A DNA stretch of 64,000 nucleotides, from NCBI RefSeq assembly GCF_900156645.1, contig NZ_FTOC01000004.1, positions 124,001 through 188,000 on the forward strand, written 5' to 3'. The stretch comes from Salimicrobium flavidum (GTDB taxonomy: Bacteria > Bacillota > Bacilli > Bacillales > Halobacillaceae). The position numbers were made by a program, and so were the translations under genes. Position 1 is the first letter of the stretch. Every line of letters begins with the position of its first letter. Below, in pieces: positions 37,933-46,159 of the stretch. Under the pieces are notes generated by a model. That model saw only the letters and a program-made list of their open reading frames with translations. It was not told where the DNA came from and searched no databases.

Positions 37933-38012
37933 GTTGCGCGTACCCCTCTCTCTTTCTTTTGTACTTCTCTTTTAACGTATAACTGCCCTTAATAGTTTCA
38001 CATCGATTCATT

Positions 38013-38064
38013 TTGACAAAATTGACTGTACAGTCATACAATATAAATGACCACAAAGTCATTT
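38013..38064 (+). promoter_or_regulatory. TetR promoter with two palindromic operators
   Basis: TTGACA (38013), an 18-base spacer and TACAAT (38037). The spacer contains the perfect palindrome TGACTGTACAGTCA (38023-38036). A second inverted repeat AAATGAC / GTCATTT spans 38045-38064. Both lie between the divergent swrC-like and tetR genes, so repression of both genes by the TetR protein is likely. Confidence 0.75.
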
Positions 38065-38139
38065 TCAAGTATTATCGCTTAATTCATGAAATTTTCACAT
38101 TACCCATGCAGTAGTTCGAGGGGGAAAGGGAGTACCTTA

Positions 38140-38997
38140 ATGAATGAAAAGAAATGGAGAATACTCGAAACAGCGATCCACCTGTTCGCGACCCGGGGCT
38201 TCCACCAGACATCCATACAGCAGATAGCCGACGGCAGTGACGTATCCAAAGGTACGATCTATTTATATTTCACCTCGAAAAATGACCTGATCGCGTCCAT
38301 TTTCAAATACCTTCATACACAAATAGAAGAGGAATTATCGGAAATAGAGGAAGGGCCGGGTGCCCCGAAGGAAAAATTCCACAATAAAATCCTCACCCAC
38401 CTGAATGAAATGAAAAAACACCGGGAGTTCATCATGCTTCAACTGCGTGAATCGTCCCTTACTCTCGACGAATCACTACTCGGCGTATTGAAAAAGTTGC
38501 ATACTTCCATCTTCCATTCCGATCAGCTCATGCTTTTGAACGTCTACGGAGAGGAGTTCCGACCACATGCCGCAGACGGTGCCCTTGTGCTCGATGCCCT
38601 CCGGTCTTCCGTCACACATCTGCTGTTAACTGAGGAGGGCCCTGCGCCCCTCGACAAACTCGCTGCCTTCATCGTTCACCGTATGGATGAGATGGCGGCC
38701 GGGATGTGTGAGAAGAGCCTGGCTCCGATTTTGAACAAATCCGGTATGTCCGACGGCAAAAACAGGATCCTGGCTGTTACGGAAGAGATGAAGGACACGC
38801 TCGGTTCTCTGTCGTTGCCACCGGAGAGAAAGGAAGACGTTCTGCATACCATCGAATATATCCAGGAAGAATTGAAAAAGCCCGATCCGAAACCGTTTAT
38901 CATCCGTGGTATGCTCATCAATTTCTCCGGTCTTCCCCACCTCGAGTCGTTGGGTCGGAAGCTGGTGGAGAATCTTACTTTCACAAGTGGTGACTGA
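38140..38997 (+). CDS. TetR-family transcriptional regulator, 285 residues
   Basis: The N-terminal helix-turn-helix (AIHLFATRGFHQTSIQQIADGSDVSKGTIYLYF) is a textbook TetR DNA-binding domain, and the rest is the ligand/dimer domain. It is longer than usual (about 200), with an extra C-terminal part rich in K, E and P. ATG 38140 is chosen for the AAAGGGAG site and the good N-terminus. The in-frame start at 38086 has no site. Divergence from the SwrC-like pump and operators in between make it the probable local repressor. Confidence 0.87.
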   Translation: MNEKKWRILETAIHLFATRGFHQTSIQQIADGSDVSKGTIYLYFTSKNDLIASIFKYLHTQIEEELSEIEEGPGAPKEKFHNKILTHLNEMKKHREFIMLQLRESSLTLDESLLGVLKKLHTSIFHSDQLMLLNVYGEEFRPHAADGALVLDALRSSVTHLLLTEEGPAPLDKLAAFIVHRMDEMAAGMCEKSLAPILNKSGMSDGKNRILAVTEEMKDTLGSLSLPPERKEDVLHTIEYIQEELKKPDPKPFIIRGMLINFSGLPHLESLGRKLVENLTFTSGD

Positions 38998-39052
38998 ATA
39001 GTCAGTTCTTTCCCTTATGCTTTTAATGATAAAAGTTCCGCAAATACAAATA

Positions 39053-39076
39053 CCGGCGCCCTTATTCCGGCGCCGG
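39053..39076. terminator. Hairpin, probable terminator of the MerR-family gene
   Basis: CCGGCGCC, an 8-base loop and GGCGCCGG. No long T run, so it may act weakly. It lies 11 bases after the stop at 39088 and also after the TetR gene on the other strand. Confidence 0.6.
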
Positions 39077-39087
39077 CATCCCTGCGT

Positions 39088-39816
39088 TCATTTCTGTTTT
39101 TTGGCCCATACTGCCATCGCTTCGTTCATGAATACGGCGAGTCCCTGTCCATACCGATCGATATTTTCGGTGAATCGTTCATCGGCTACATACATCTCTC
39201 CCAGCCCCCGGAACATATCAGGAGAATAGGTGCCGAAGTGATCATTCAAAAACCGGTAAAACTCTCCTATTTTCTCCTGTGCGTCGGTACTTTCCGGTCC
39301 GTTGTGACGCAGCGTGGCAAGGTCCTGAAACATTGCGTCCCATTTCTCTTCAAGTTCTTTATTATCAAACCTCCTCATTTTTTCGTTCGCATCGTCGACA
39401 GCTCGATCTCCCCATTTTTCTCTTGCTTCCTGTTCATAGGGGTTTTTCGAAAAATCCACTCCGCGGAATTTATCTTCGTTCATCATATTTCCGGCTCCTC
39501 TCCTGTCGTCAATCGTTTCATCGATCTTTTCGATCATTCGTTCAAATCTCTGTTTCTTTTGTTCCATCATCTGTCTCTGGGTGTGGAGGGCTTCTGTCAC
39601 ATCGAAAGAGTCGCTGTGCACGATGTCGTTGATGTCCTCGAGGGAAAATCCGAGTTCCCTGAAAAACAGAATCTGCTGCAATAGCTGCACATGCTCATCT
39701 TTATAAATACGGTACCCAGACGACGATCGTTCCGGTACAAGCATACCGATAGTGTCATAGTAATGAAGAGTACGCACACTGATGCCTGCAAGATCTGCGA
39801 GTTCTTTTGTAAGGAT
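39088..39816 (-). CDS. MerR-family regulator with TipAS drug-binding domain
   Basis: An N-terminal MerR helix-turn-helix (KELADLAGISVRTLHYYD, then GYRIYKDEHV), a dimerisation coiled coil (about 70-110) and a C-terminal TipAS-type domain (YEQEAREKWG, then GLAVFMNEAMAVWA). It senses drugs or hydrophobic compounds in relatives (TipA, Mta). The start is unusual. AAAGGAGGGG is followed 7 bases later by ATC 39816, not ATG/GTG/TTG. The open frame reaches TTG 39873, but that base is the -35 box of its own promoter. The start given here is therefore inferred. Confidence 0.75.
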   Translation of the reverse strand: MLTKELADLAGISVRTLHYYDTIGMLVPERSSSGYRIYKDEHVQLLQQILFFRELGFSLEDINDIVHSDSFDVTEALHTQRQMMEQKKQRFERMIEKIDETIDDRRGAGNMMNEDKFRGVDFSKNPYEQEAREKWGDRAVDDANEKMRRFDNKELEEKWDAMFQDLATLRHNGPESTDAQEKIGEFYRFLNDHFGTYSPDMFRGLGEMYVADERFTENIDRYGQGLAVFMNEAMAVWAKKQK

Positions 39817-39842
39817 ATCCGCTCCCCTCCTTTCCTGTTTCA

Positions 39843-39873
39843 AGAATAACCCCTTACGTTGCGTCAGGGTCAA
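39843..39873 (-). promoter_or_regulatory. MerR-type promoter with 19-bp spacer, autoregulatory
   Basis: On the minus strand, TTGACC (fwd 39868-39873), then a 19-base spacer holding the inverted repeat ACCCTGACG / CGTAAGGGGT, then TATTCT (fwd 39843-39848). This is the classic operator layout of MerR/TipA regulators, just upstream of the regulator gene. Confidence 0.82.
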
Positions 39874-39910
39874 GTACTCATGAGGAGATCCATAAAAATT
39901 AACGAAAAAA

Positions 39911-39943
39911 ACCTACGACCGGCGACTGCTTCCGATCGTAGGA
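39911..39943 (-). terminator. Hairpin terminator of the 426-residue membrane protein gene
   Basis: CCTACGA, a 17-base internal part and TCGTAGG. On the minus strand it is followed by TTTTTTTCG. It lies 9 bases after the stop at 39952. Confidence 0.75.
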
Positions 39944-39951
39944 TTTCCAAA

Positions 39952-41232
39952 TCATTGATCTCGTTCCTGATCTTGTTCTTCGCTTTCCTTTTTCTCCTGG
40001 GCTGCCTCCCTCTTCTCCTCGGCAGCTTCTTTCTTTTCTTCCTGCGCTTCCTTCTTCTGCTCTTCCGCTTCCTTCAACTGATCGTAGCGCTGACGCTGCC
40101 GGTATCCGTAGGCTGCAGAAAGTACGACTTCTTCATTCTCGAGCGCAGACCCGAGTGCGCCGATGATCGTCGCCACACTCGTAGCCGTCCAGGCAATATA
40201 GAAGTAGTTGACGTAACCGACATCAGCCGTCACCTGAGACTGCATCATCCCCATCGGAATCAAGATAATGACGGCGGCTGAAAAGAGAATGAATAAGAGG
40301 GCATAATACATCCCTACCGTAACGAACAGAGTCAATACCGTAGCAATGTTATATAACTTTCTTAAATAGTTTTTCGTATCCTCCCGCTTGGTTTCCCACA
40401 GCTGATGGGCAAGTATGATCCATAGCACCATCGCTGTGATCGCCACGATCGCCAGCATGAACATACGCCAGATGCCGTAATTACTGCTGAGCATCCAGAG
40501 GGTCGGAAATATGAGAGCATAAGCTCCTGTTGCGAAGGCCAGAACGATGAGTTTCATGAAGGAGGGGAACATCGTCCAGGGACGGTTAGCCCGCACCATG
40601 CCTGAAAGTATTCTCAAAGCGCCTCCCAGTTTCGTTTTCACGGTGAAGCGTACGTCGATATTCGATTCTTCCTCGTCCGGGGTTTCCCTTTTGATCGGAG
40701 ACATCCGATCGATGAACCGCTTCCCTACGAGCCTTTTGGCGTCTTTATTTTTAAGTTCCCTATGCTCTCCGTAGTCTTCTTCCTCTCGCTCCTGAATACG
40801 TTTCTCCGCTTCTTCCCTTTCTTCATCCGAGGTACCGTAGTACATCTCATTGACAAGCTGAAGAACCGATTCACGTATGCGTTTGATGAGAGGTGTGGCT
40901 CCAAGCGCCGGGATACTTAACAGCGCTGCGTTCTCTTCTACATAAGCTTCTGCCACAATCGGCCGTTTCCCTTTGAAAAGAGGGAGATCGGTCAAGCATA
41001 TGACATAGTCCCATCCGTATTCCTTTTTTTTGTCCAGCGTCGCCCCAAGGATTTCCGAAGAATTCTCCGTCGCTCCCGTAAGCGCATCTGTTTCGTAATC
41101 CACTTCCCACTCTGCCCGGTCATCGACATAATACGCGAGCAGATCAGGGAGGAAGTTCTTCAGACCTTCCGTTATACGCTTGGCGTACCCAGGCGCCGTA
41201 ATCAGCCCGAGCTTGAATGTGGATTGGCCCAT
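39952..41232 (-). CDS. Membrane protein with soluble N-domain and charged coiled C-tail, 426 residues
   Basis: AGGAGGTG precedes the ATG by 8 bases. The first 220 residues are soluble with an alpha/beta look (FKLGLITAPGYAK, DYVICLTDLPLF). Five or six membrane helices follow (about 220-370), with a tail dominated by KKEAQEEKKEAAEEKREAAQ repeats. I do not recognise the family. It starts well upstream of an MFS/TetR unit on the other strand. The tail could bind a partner or nucleic acid, but nothing in the sequence shows which. Confidence 0.8.
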   Translation of the reverse strand: MGQSTFKLGLITAPGYAKRITEGLKNFLPDLLAYYVDDRAEWEVDYETDALTGATENSSEILGATLDKKKEYGWDYVICLTDLPLFKGKRPIVAEAYVEENAALLSIPALGATPLIKRIRESVLQLVNEMYYGTSDEEREEAEKRIQEREEEDYGEHRELKNKDAKRLVGKRFIDRMSPIKRETPDEEESNIDVRFTVKTKLGGALRILSGMVRANRPWTMFPSFMKLIVLAFATGAYALIFPTLWMLSSNYGIWRMFMLAIVAITAMVLWIILAHQLWETKREDTKNYLRKLYNIATVLTLFVTVGMYYALLFILFSAAVIILIPMGMMQSQVTADVGYVNYFYIAWTATSVATIIGALGSALENEEVVLSAAYGYRQRQRYDQLKEAEEQKKEAQEEKKEAAEEKREAAQEKKESEEQDQERDQ

Positions 41233-41316
41233 TAGCCTACACCTCCTGCTTAGTTATGTATTATTCATCCTAGTAGAGTATAACCGAAAATCTTTTCTTT
41301 AAACGGAAATTTTTAC

Positions 41317-41366
41317 TTGTAAACCGACATTAGTGTCAGTATAATAAAACCGACATGAACGTCAGT
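41317..41366 (+). promoter_or_regulatory. Promoter of the MFS-tetR operon with two operators
   Basis: TTGTAA (41317), a 17-base spacer and TATAAT (41340). The spacer carries ACCGACATTAGTGTCAGT (41323-41340), an imperfect palindrome, and a second copy ACCGACATGAACGTCAGT follows at 41349-41366. The downstream TetR is the likely ligand-controlled repressor. Confidence 0.75.
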
Positions 41367-41431
41367 ATATAAATTTCGTCTCAACTACCTAAAAAATAAC
41401 ACTTTCACATGTATTAAGGGGATGTAGAGCT

Positions 41432-42688
41432 ATGGAACAGTCGCTATGGAAAAATAAAAATTATATTACACTCATGAGTGCTCAGCTCATCTCCAGCCTC
41501 GGGGACTGGCTCAGTATGATCGCCATTTTCACCATGGTCGGCATCCGCTGGGAAGCTTCCCCCTTTGAGGTGTCACTCACTATGCTCTCTCTTGCCGTGC
41601 CGATGGCGCTTTTCGGTCCTTTTGCCGGAGTCGTTTCCGATAAATTTCCGAGAAAATCGCTGATGATCGTCTCCGATATCGTTCGGGCCGGACTTATCAT
41701 CGGACTCGCCTTCGCCTCCTCGATCTGGATGGTCTACGGCTTTTTATTTGCGATCGGCTGTTTCTCAGCCGTATTCGTGCCATCAAAAAACGGGAAACTG
41801 AAGGAAATCGTCGATCAAACGCAGCTCAAAAGCGCCATGTCAGTGACATCCGCCATCGACTCCGGAACGAAAATCGCCGGTCCTTTGCTTTCAGGGCTTC
41901 TCGTCACGCTTTTCCCGGTCAGTACCGTATTTTTCATCGACGGAGCTACATTCCTTCTCTCTGCTGTACTTCTTATCTTCATCAGAGAAGACCGGGTGCT
42001 AAGTACTTCCACGGAAAAAGGCACTGAGTCGTTCAAACAGGACTGGCTGGAAGGATTCGCATTCATGAAGGAACATGTCTTCCTTCTCTCGGGTCTGGTC
42101 ATTATTGGGAGCGGTTTACTGATTCTGCAGCTCGCCGATTCCCAGTTCATCGTGCTGATCCGTCAGCTTTCGGAAGCCTCACCGGATCTGTTCGGGTACC
42201 TGATCACAGCTTCCGGCGTCGGTATGCTGACGGCTAGTGTGATTCTTGCACGAAACACCGATTATAACGCCTTCCTCCTGATGGTCTCTGGAATGACAGG
42301 ACTCGGACTTAGTTTCTCCCTGCTCGGATGGTTCACCCAACTCGACCTCGCCTACTCCACATCGTGGATGATCCTGCTCGGCTTCGTAGCCGGCTTCACC
42401 TCCAGTCTCGGATTCATCCCCTTTCAGGCGAGCATTCAGGTGACTACACCGCCGCACCTTACCGGGCGTGTCTTCGGAGTCGTCAACAGTGTCACTACGA
42501 CGGCGACCATCGTCGGACCGCTGACCGGGGGCATCCTTGCCACAGTGTATGGCGTCATCCCTATTTTCATCAGTACCGGGATTCTTCTCGTACTTCTCAG
42601 TCTCGTATTCTTTATGAACAGGAGGAAACTCAATGGCACCGAAAATGAGCGACTACCAAAAACAGCTGCGGCGAACGGACATTCTTGA
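41432..42688 (+). CDS. MFS transporter, probable drug exporter (MFS_3-like)
   Basis: A 418-residue carrier with 12 predicted membrane helices. The conserved start region NYITLMSAQLISSLGDWLSMI and the loop GVVSDKFPRKSLMIVSDIVR (the MFS loop 2-3 motif) are clear, and the sequence resembles macrolide or enterobactin exporters of the same subfamily. AAGGGGATG precedes the ATG. Its last 56 bases overlap the next gene, a TetR, so the pair is coupled. The substrate is unknown. Confidence 0.87.
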   Translation: MEQSLWKNKNYITLMSAQLISSLGDWLSMIAIFTMVGIRWEASPFEVSLTMLSLAVPMALFGPFAGVVSDKFPRKSLMIVSDIVRAGLIIGLAFASSIWMVYGFLFAIGCFSAVFVPSKNGKLKEIVDQTQLKSAMSVTSAIDSGTKIAGPLLSGLLVTLFPVSTVFFIDGATFLLSAVLLIFIREDRVLSTSTEKGTESFKQDWLEGFAFMKEHVFLLSGLVIIGSGLLILQLADSQFIVLIRQLSEASPDLFGYLITASGVGMLTASVILARNTDYNAFLLMVSGMTGLGLSFSLLGWFTQLDLAYSTSWMILLGFVAGFTSSLGFIPFQASIQVTTPPHLTGRVFGVVNSVTTTATIVGPLTGGILATVYGVIPIFISTGILLVLLSLVFFMNRRKLNGTENERLPKTAAANGHS

Positions 42689-43244
42689 TGCTGCCGAAGA
42701 GGTATTCACGGAAAGAGGCTACGAACACACGACGATGAAGGATATTTACGAAAGCGTCGGTCTGAGCCGTGGCGGGTTATATCAGTATTTTTCCAATAAA
42801 CAGGAGGTTTTCGAAACTCTGATCGGAGACAAACTCGAAGAAATCCATGATAGAACCTCTGCTGCCCTGGAGGAGGGGGAAGACCCCTGGAATCTGCTGA
42901 AAGAGCGGTTGTTCGGAGAAGAGAAACAGCCTCGTGAAAAGAACGACCCGCTCGCTCCGGTGATTCTGGAATTTTTCGTCACCGGCAGGAATGACCTTTC
43001 CATATCTTCTTTTGCGAAAGAGAGATACCGTCTCGGCGTGCAGATGTATGCCAATATTATAAAAAAAGGAGCGGAGACAGGGAGATTCACTCCCCGCTTC
43101 GCTCCTCCTGTCCTTGCCCGCTCCATCGTCGCTTTTACGGACGGAATCGCCGTCGATACAGCTCTCGCCGGAAAAGAAGTGCGAAAGAAAGAACAGAGTG
43201 AACTTATTTATGACACCATCATCCACATGCTCAAAGTCCAGTGA
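42633..43244 (+). CDS. TetR-family repressor of the MFS operon
   Basis: A 203-residue protein. The N-terminal domain has AEEVFTERGYEHTTMKDIYESVGLSRGGLYQYFSNK, a complete TetR helix-turn-helix. GGAGG lies 7 bases before ATG 42633, within the MFS gene. Its place downstream of the exporter, with twin palindromes in the operon promoter, points to self-repression lifted by an exported compound. Confidence 0.88.
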   Translation: MAPKMSDYQKQLRRTDILDAAEEVFTERGYEHTTMKDIYESVGLSRGGLYQYFSNKQEVFETLIGDKLEEIHDRTSAALEEGEDPWNLLKERLFGEEKQPREKNDPLAPVILEFFVTGRNDLSISSFAKERYRLGVQMYANIIKKGAETGRFTPRFAPPVLARSIVAFTDGIAVDTALAGKEVRKKEQSELIYDTIIHMLKVQ

Positions 43245-43259
43245 GAACTCCTTCTCTGA

Positions 43260-44864
43260 CTAGTCTCTTCCGCTTATATGGTGGATCAGTTTTCTCAAAA
43301 GTACCGGGGTTTCTTCAAACGCATTCACCTTATGAAGACGCTCCGTCCTCTTGTGGGCATCTTTCCCGTATGGCCCTAGGTTCAGGACCGGGGCTCTTAG
43401 TTCTTTCATATCTTCGAAGGGAATCGTGTACCCGTTCCCCCATAACGGCGCATTCTTCTCAAAGGCCTTCCAGTCTCCCTGGTCGCGTTCGTAGTTCACG
43501 TAGCTGAGATCGGAAATGCCATTGAAATAATGTACCTGGGTGATATCCAACGAAAATTCATCCATGGCTTCCTTCCGGATTACGGATACCAGTTCCCTGA
43601 CGAGCGGGTCTTCTGAAGAATTGACGGCCGGGTAGTAAGGAGTGCCGAACAAAAGCACAATGACCGGACCAAGTTCCTGACAATGAAGCATCAGTTTATC
43701 CACGATGCGGATTGCCGTTTCGCGGTCATCCCATTCCCCTGCACCCACCGTTTCCTTCCTGTACAATTCGACCATATCCGCTCCGAGCTTCTTTTCTGCG
43801 TAATCCAGAAGCTCCCGGTACTCCATGACGCCTACGTCCCAGAGAGGCTGCACCCCTTCCCTGTGACATACAGCTTCATACGCTTCATTACAGGCCAGTG
43901 CCGCTTCTTTTGCCGTAGCTCTGAACAAATCCAGGATGTCCTTCGCCGAGCGATTGAGCAGAAAAGCGTTGAATAGCACCTGGGCCCGGTACGGCGTCTG
44001 GGTCGAGTATTCCATCCCCATCAAATCCTTCTGACGCAGCGAAACCGGAAGCGGGGTGCTTTCCCCGAGCGCCGTTTCCCTGAAATCGGGATTCCATTCC
44101 ATTTTCTGCGTAAGGAACGTCGCCATATAGTTAGCCGTCATGCCGCTCAACGGGTTTCCCACATGCGTTTCCTTTCCGTACAAAAGCGCAGCAGGCATGA
44201 TTTTGCCGATGGAACCTGTGTACATATAAAAGTTTTCGTCTCCGAGTTCCTGGAACGTCGGTTCACTATTTAAAAAGAGGGACAGTTCCAGGTCGTACTC
44301 TTCTTTTATAGCACGAATGGTCGGCACCGCTTCCCTCATACCTACTGAATCGACTTCCTCATCCGGAACGGTAACGAGAAGCAGGTTGATCGGCCATTGT
44401 TCCTCGGAAGCCTGAGCGAGCAAGCCCATATGCATAGCGAGCCCCATTTTCATATCCATGGTTCCACGCCCAAATAGATACTCTCCGGACTCAAGGTCCT
44501 CCCTCGCTTCTTCCGGAAGTTCCTCTTTGTACTCATGGAGGGTCTCCGTCAGAAGTTCCGGATGAAAAGCGAGATCTTCCAGGTGTCCGTAATCTTCCGT
44601 GTTCACCGTATCGAAATGGCTGAGAAGCACAACCGTCCGTCTGGAATTTTCCGCTCGGTACAGAGCCCCCACTCCTTCACGCCCATCCGGGGCTCTGAAT
44701 AGTCTCAGCTTATCCGTATGCTCGCGGAAATATGGAAGACTCCTCAATTTATTTTTCAAATGATGCGGAAAGACCCGCTCCCCTTCCGTGCCGGAGCGGC
44801 TTTGCCAGCTGACGAGTTCTTCAAGCAGATGTTTCAGTTCCTCTTTCGTTTGCCATTTAGTCAT
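43260..44864 (-). CDS. rocB: M20-family peptidase, RocB-like
   Basis: A 534-residue zinc hydrolase of the M20 group. Metal-binding motifs are LLSHFDTVN, GRGTMDMKMG and the catalytic glutamates in TVPDEEVDS. Length and the wide domain arrangement match RocB of Bacillus, a protein of the arginine-catabolism regulon whose exact reaction is not settled. No other roc gene is nearby. It is convergent with the TetR gene, with a 15-base gap. Confidence 0.83.
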   Translation of the reverse strand: MTKWQTKEELKHLLEELVSWQSRSGTEGERVFPHHLKNKLRSLPYFREHTDKLRLFRAPDGREGVGALYRAENSRRTVVLLSHFDTVNTEDYGHLEDLAFHPELLTETLHEYKEELPEEAREDLESGEYLFGRGTMDMKMGLAMHMGLLAQASEEQWPINLLLVTVPDEEVDSVGMREAVPTIRAIKEEYDLELSLFLNSEPTFQELGDENFYMYTGSIGKIMPAALLYGKETHVGNPLSGMTANYMATFLTQKMEWNPDFRETALGESTPLPVSLRQKDLMGMEYSTQTPYRAQVLFNAFLLNRSAKDILDLFRATAKEAALACNEAYEAVCHREGVQPLWDVGVMEYRELLDYAEKKLGADMVELYRKETVGAGEWDDRETAIRIVDKLMLHCQELGPVIVLLFGTPYYPAVNSSEDPLVRELVSVIRKEAMDEFSLDITQVHYFNGISDLSYVNYERDQGDWKAFEKNAPLWGNGYTIPFEDMKELRAPVLNLGPYGKDAHKRTERLHKVNAFEETPVLLRKLIHHISGRD

Positions 44865-45040
44865 CCTTTTCCCTCCGTCTTCTTTTCGGTATTGCAGCCT
44901 TTTTCCGTTTTTTTCGACTACTATATTACGTATTGTATAGGAGAAGGAAACATTTGTGAACGGCAGTACTCAACTTACTTAAGGCGTTAACATCTGGAAA
45001 CAGGTACGATATGATAGGAACAATGAGGAGGTGCACATAT

Positions 45041-45877
45041 ATGCAACGAAATATACGCGATTTAATCATACTTATAGCCGGAAGTTTCATTCTTTCTTTC
45101 GGCATCAACTACTTCGTCATCCCAAACCAGCTCTCGGAGGGTGGGGTCTTCGGTATCACCATCGTCACCTATTACCTGTTCGAATGGTCCCCGGCCCTCG
45201 TCAACTTTGTACTGAATACATCTCTGGTAGCTTTCGGCTATCGTTATTTCACGAAAAGAACCACCATTTATACGGTGATTGCTATCATATTGAACTCTCT
45301 ATTTCTTCATATCACCGTCGGCTGGGGGGAAGCGATGGATGACCGGCTTCTCGCTGCATTATTCGCAGGGTTGGCCGTAGGTCTCGGTATCGGCATGATT
45401 TTCCGCGCCGGAGGAACGACAGGCGGCACTACAATCCTCGCCAACATCATGCACAAACTCTTCGGCACAAGTGTCGGTACAGCCATGCTTGCACTGGATA
45501 TCCTCGTTATCGTCGGGAGTGCCTTCGTCATCGGTCGGGAAAGGGCCATGTACACCCTTATTTCCGTTTACATCGGAGCGAAGATCATCGACATGCTGAT
45601 CGAAGGGGCCGAGGAACGAAGCGCTGTGATGATTATTTCCGAGAAGAATATCCAGCTGCTTAACGTCATTTTGAAACAGATGTCACGCGGAGTCACTATT
45701 ATGGAAGCTCAAGGAGGATACAGCCGGGAAAACCGTGACATCCTTTACCTCGTCATCAATAAACGGGAAATCGTACAGTTGAGGAAACTGATCGAAGACA
45801 ATGACCCGAACGCCTATGTCACCGTGCACCGCGTCCAGGAAATCTTCAGAAGCGGGTACAAAGGAAAAAATTCATAA
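45041..45877 (+). CDS. YitT-family (DUF2179) membrane protein
   Basis: A 278-residue protein. Five to six membrane helices in residues 1-180 (IILIAGSFILSFGINYFVIP, then GGVFGITIVTYYL) precede a C-terminal cytoplasmic DUF2179 domain (RGVTIMEAQGGYS, then LIEDNDPNAYVTVHRVQEIF). ATG 45041 follows GAGGAGGTG. The in-frame start at 45011 adds 10 residues without a site. YitT-family proteins are widespread in Firmicutes and their transport role is unproven. Confidence 0.88.
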   Translation: MQRNIRDLIILIAGSFILSFGINYFVIPNQLSEGGVFGITIVTYYLFEWSPALVNFVLNTSLVAFGYRYFTKRTTIYTVIAIILNSLFLHITVGWGEAMDDRLLAALFAGLAVGLGIGMIFRAGGTTGGTTILANIMHKLFGTSVGTAMLALDILVIVGSAFVIGRERAMYTLISVYIGAKIIDMLIEGAEERSAVMIISEKNIQLLNVILKQMSRGVTIMEAQGGYSRENRDILYLVINKREIVQLRKLIEDNDPNAYVTVHRVQEIFRSGYKGKNS

Positions 45878-45914
45878 GTAAAAGGAACAAAAAAACTATA
45901 CTTTCTAACAATAA

Positions 45915-46088
45915 GGCTCTGTTAAAGCCGGTTGTTGATTTTAGAACGAAGGGTGGAGACGCCTGCGGGGCTAGCATGAACGGAAAATCACCGGAATTGA
46001 ACATAGTGAAATTCCGGAAGCCCGCGTCATGCCCGCGGCAAGCTTCCACCCGTAGGGATGAAAATCAACAATAAACGATAACAGAGCC
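45915..46088 (+). repeat. Family A palindromic repeat, near-complete copy
   Basis: GGCTCTGTTAAAGCCGG at the left and GATAACAGAGCC at the right. The arms GGGTGGAGACGCCTGCGGGG and CCCGCGGCAAGCTTCCACCC pair. The inner stem CCGGAATT / AATTCCGG is perfect and differs from the 6270 copy by a compensating T-A pair. Confidence 0.87.
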
Positions 46089-46094
46089 AACAAT

Positions 46095-46138
46095 AAAAAA
46101 GATGGCCGAACCATAAACCTGGTTCAGCCATCTTTTTT
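46095..46138. terminator. Bidirectional intrinsic terminator
   Basis: AAAAAAGATGGCCGAACCA, a 6-base loop and TGGTTCAGCCATCTTTTTT. It ends both yitT-type and MDR gene transcripts. Confidence 0.87.
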
Positions 46139-46159
46139 CACTCTTCAAATCGTTTTTTC

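Noticed and set aside
39817-39873. TTG 39873 as the start of the MerR-family gene
   Set aside because: This TTG is the first part of the -35 box, so it would lie upstream of the transcript start.
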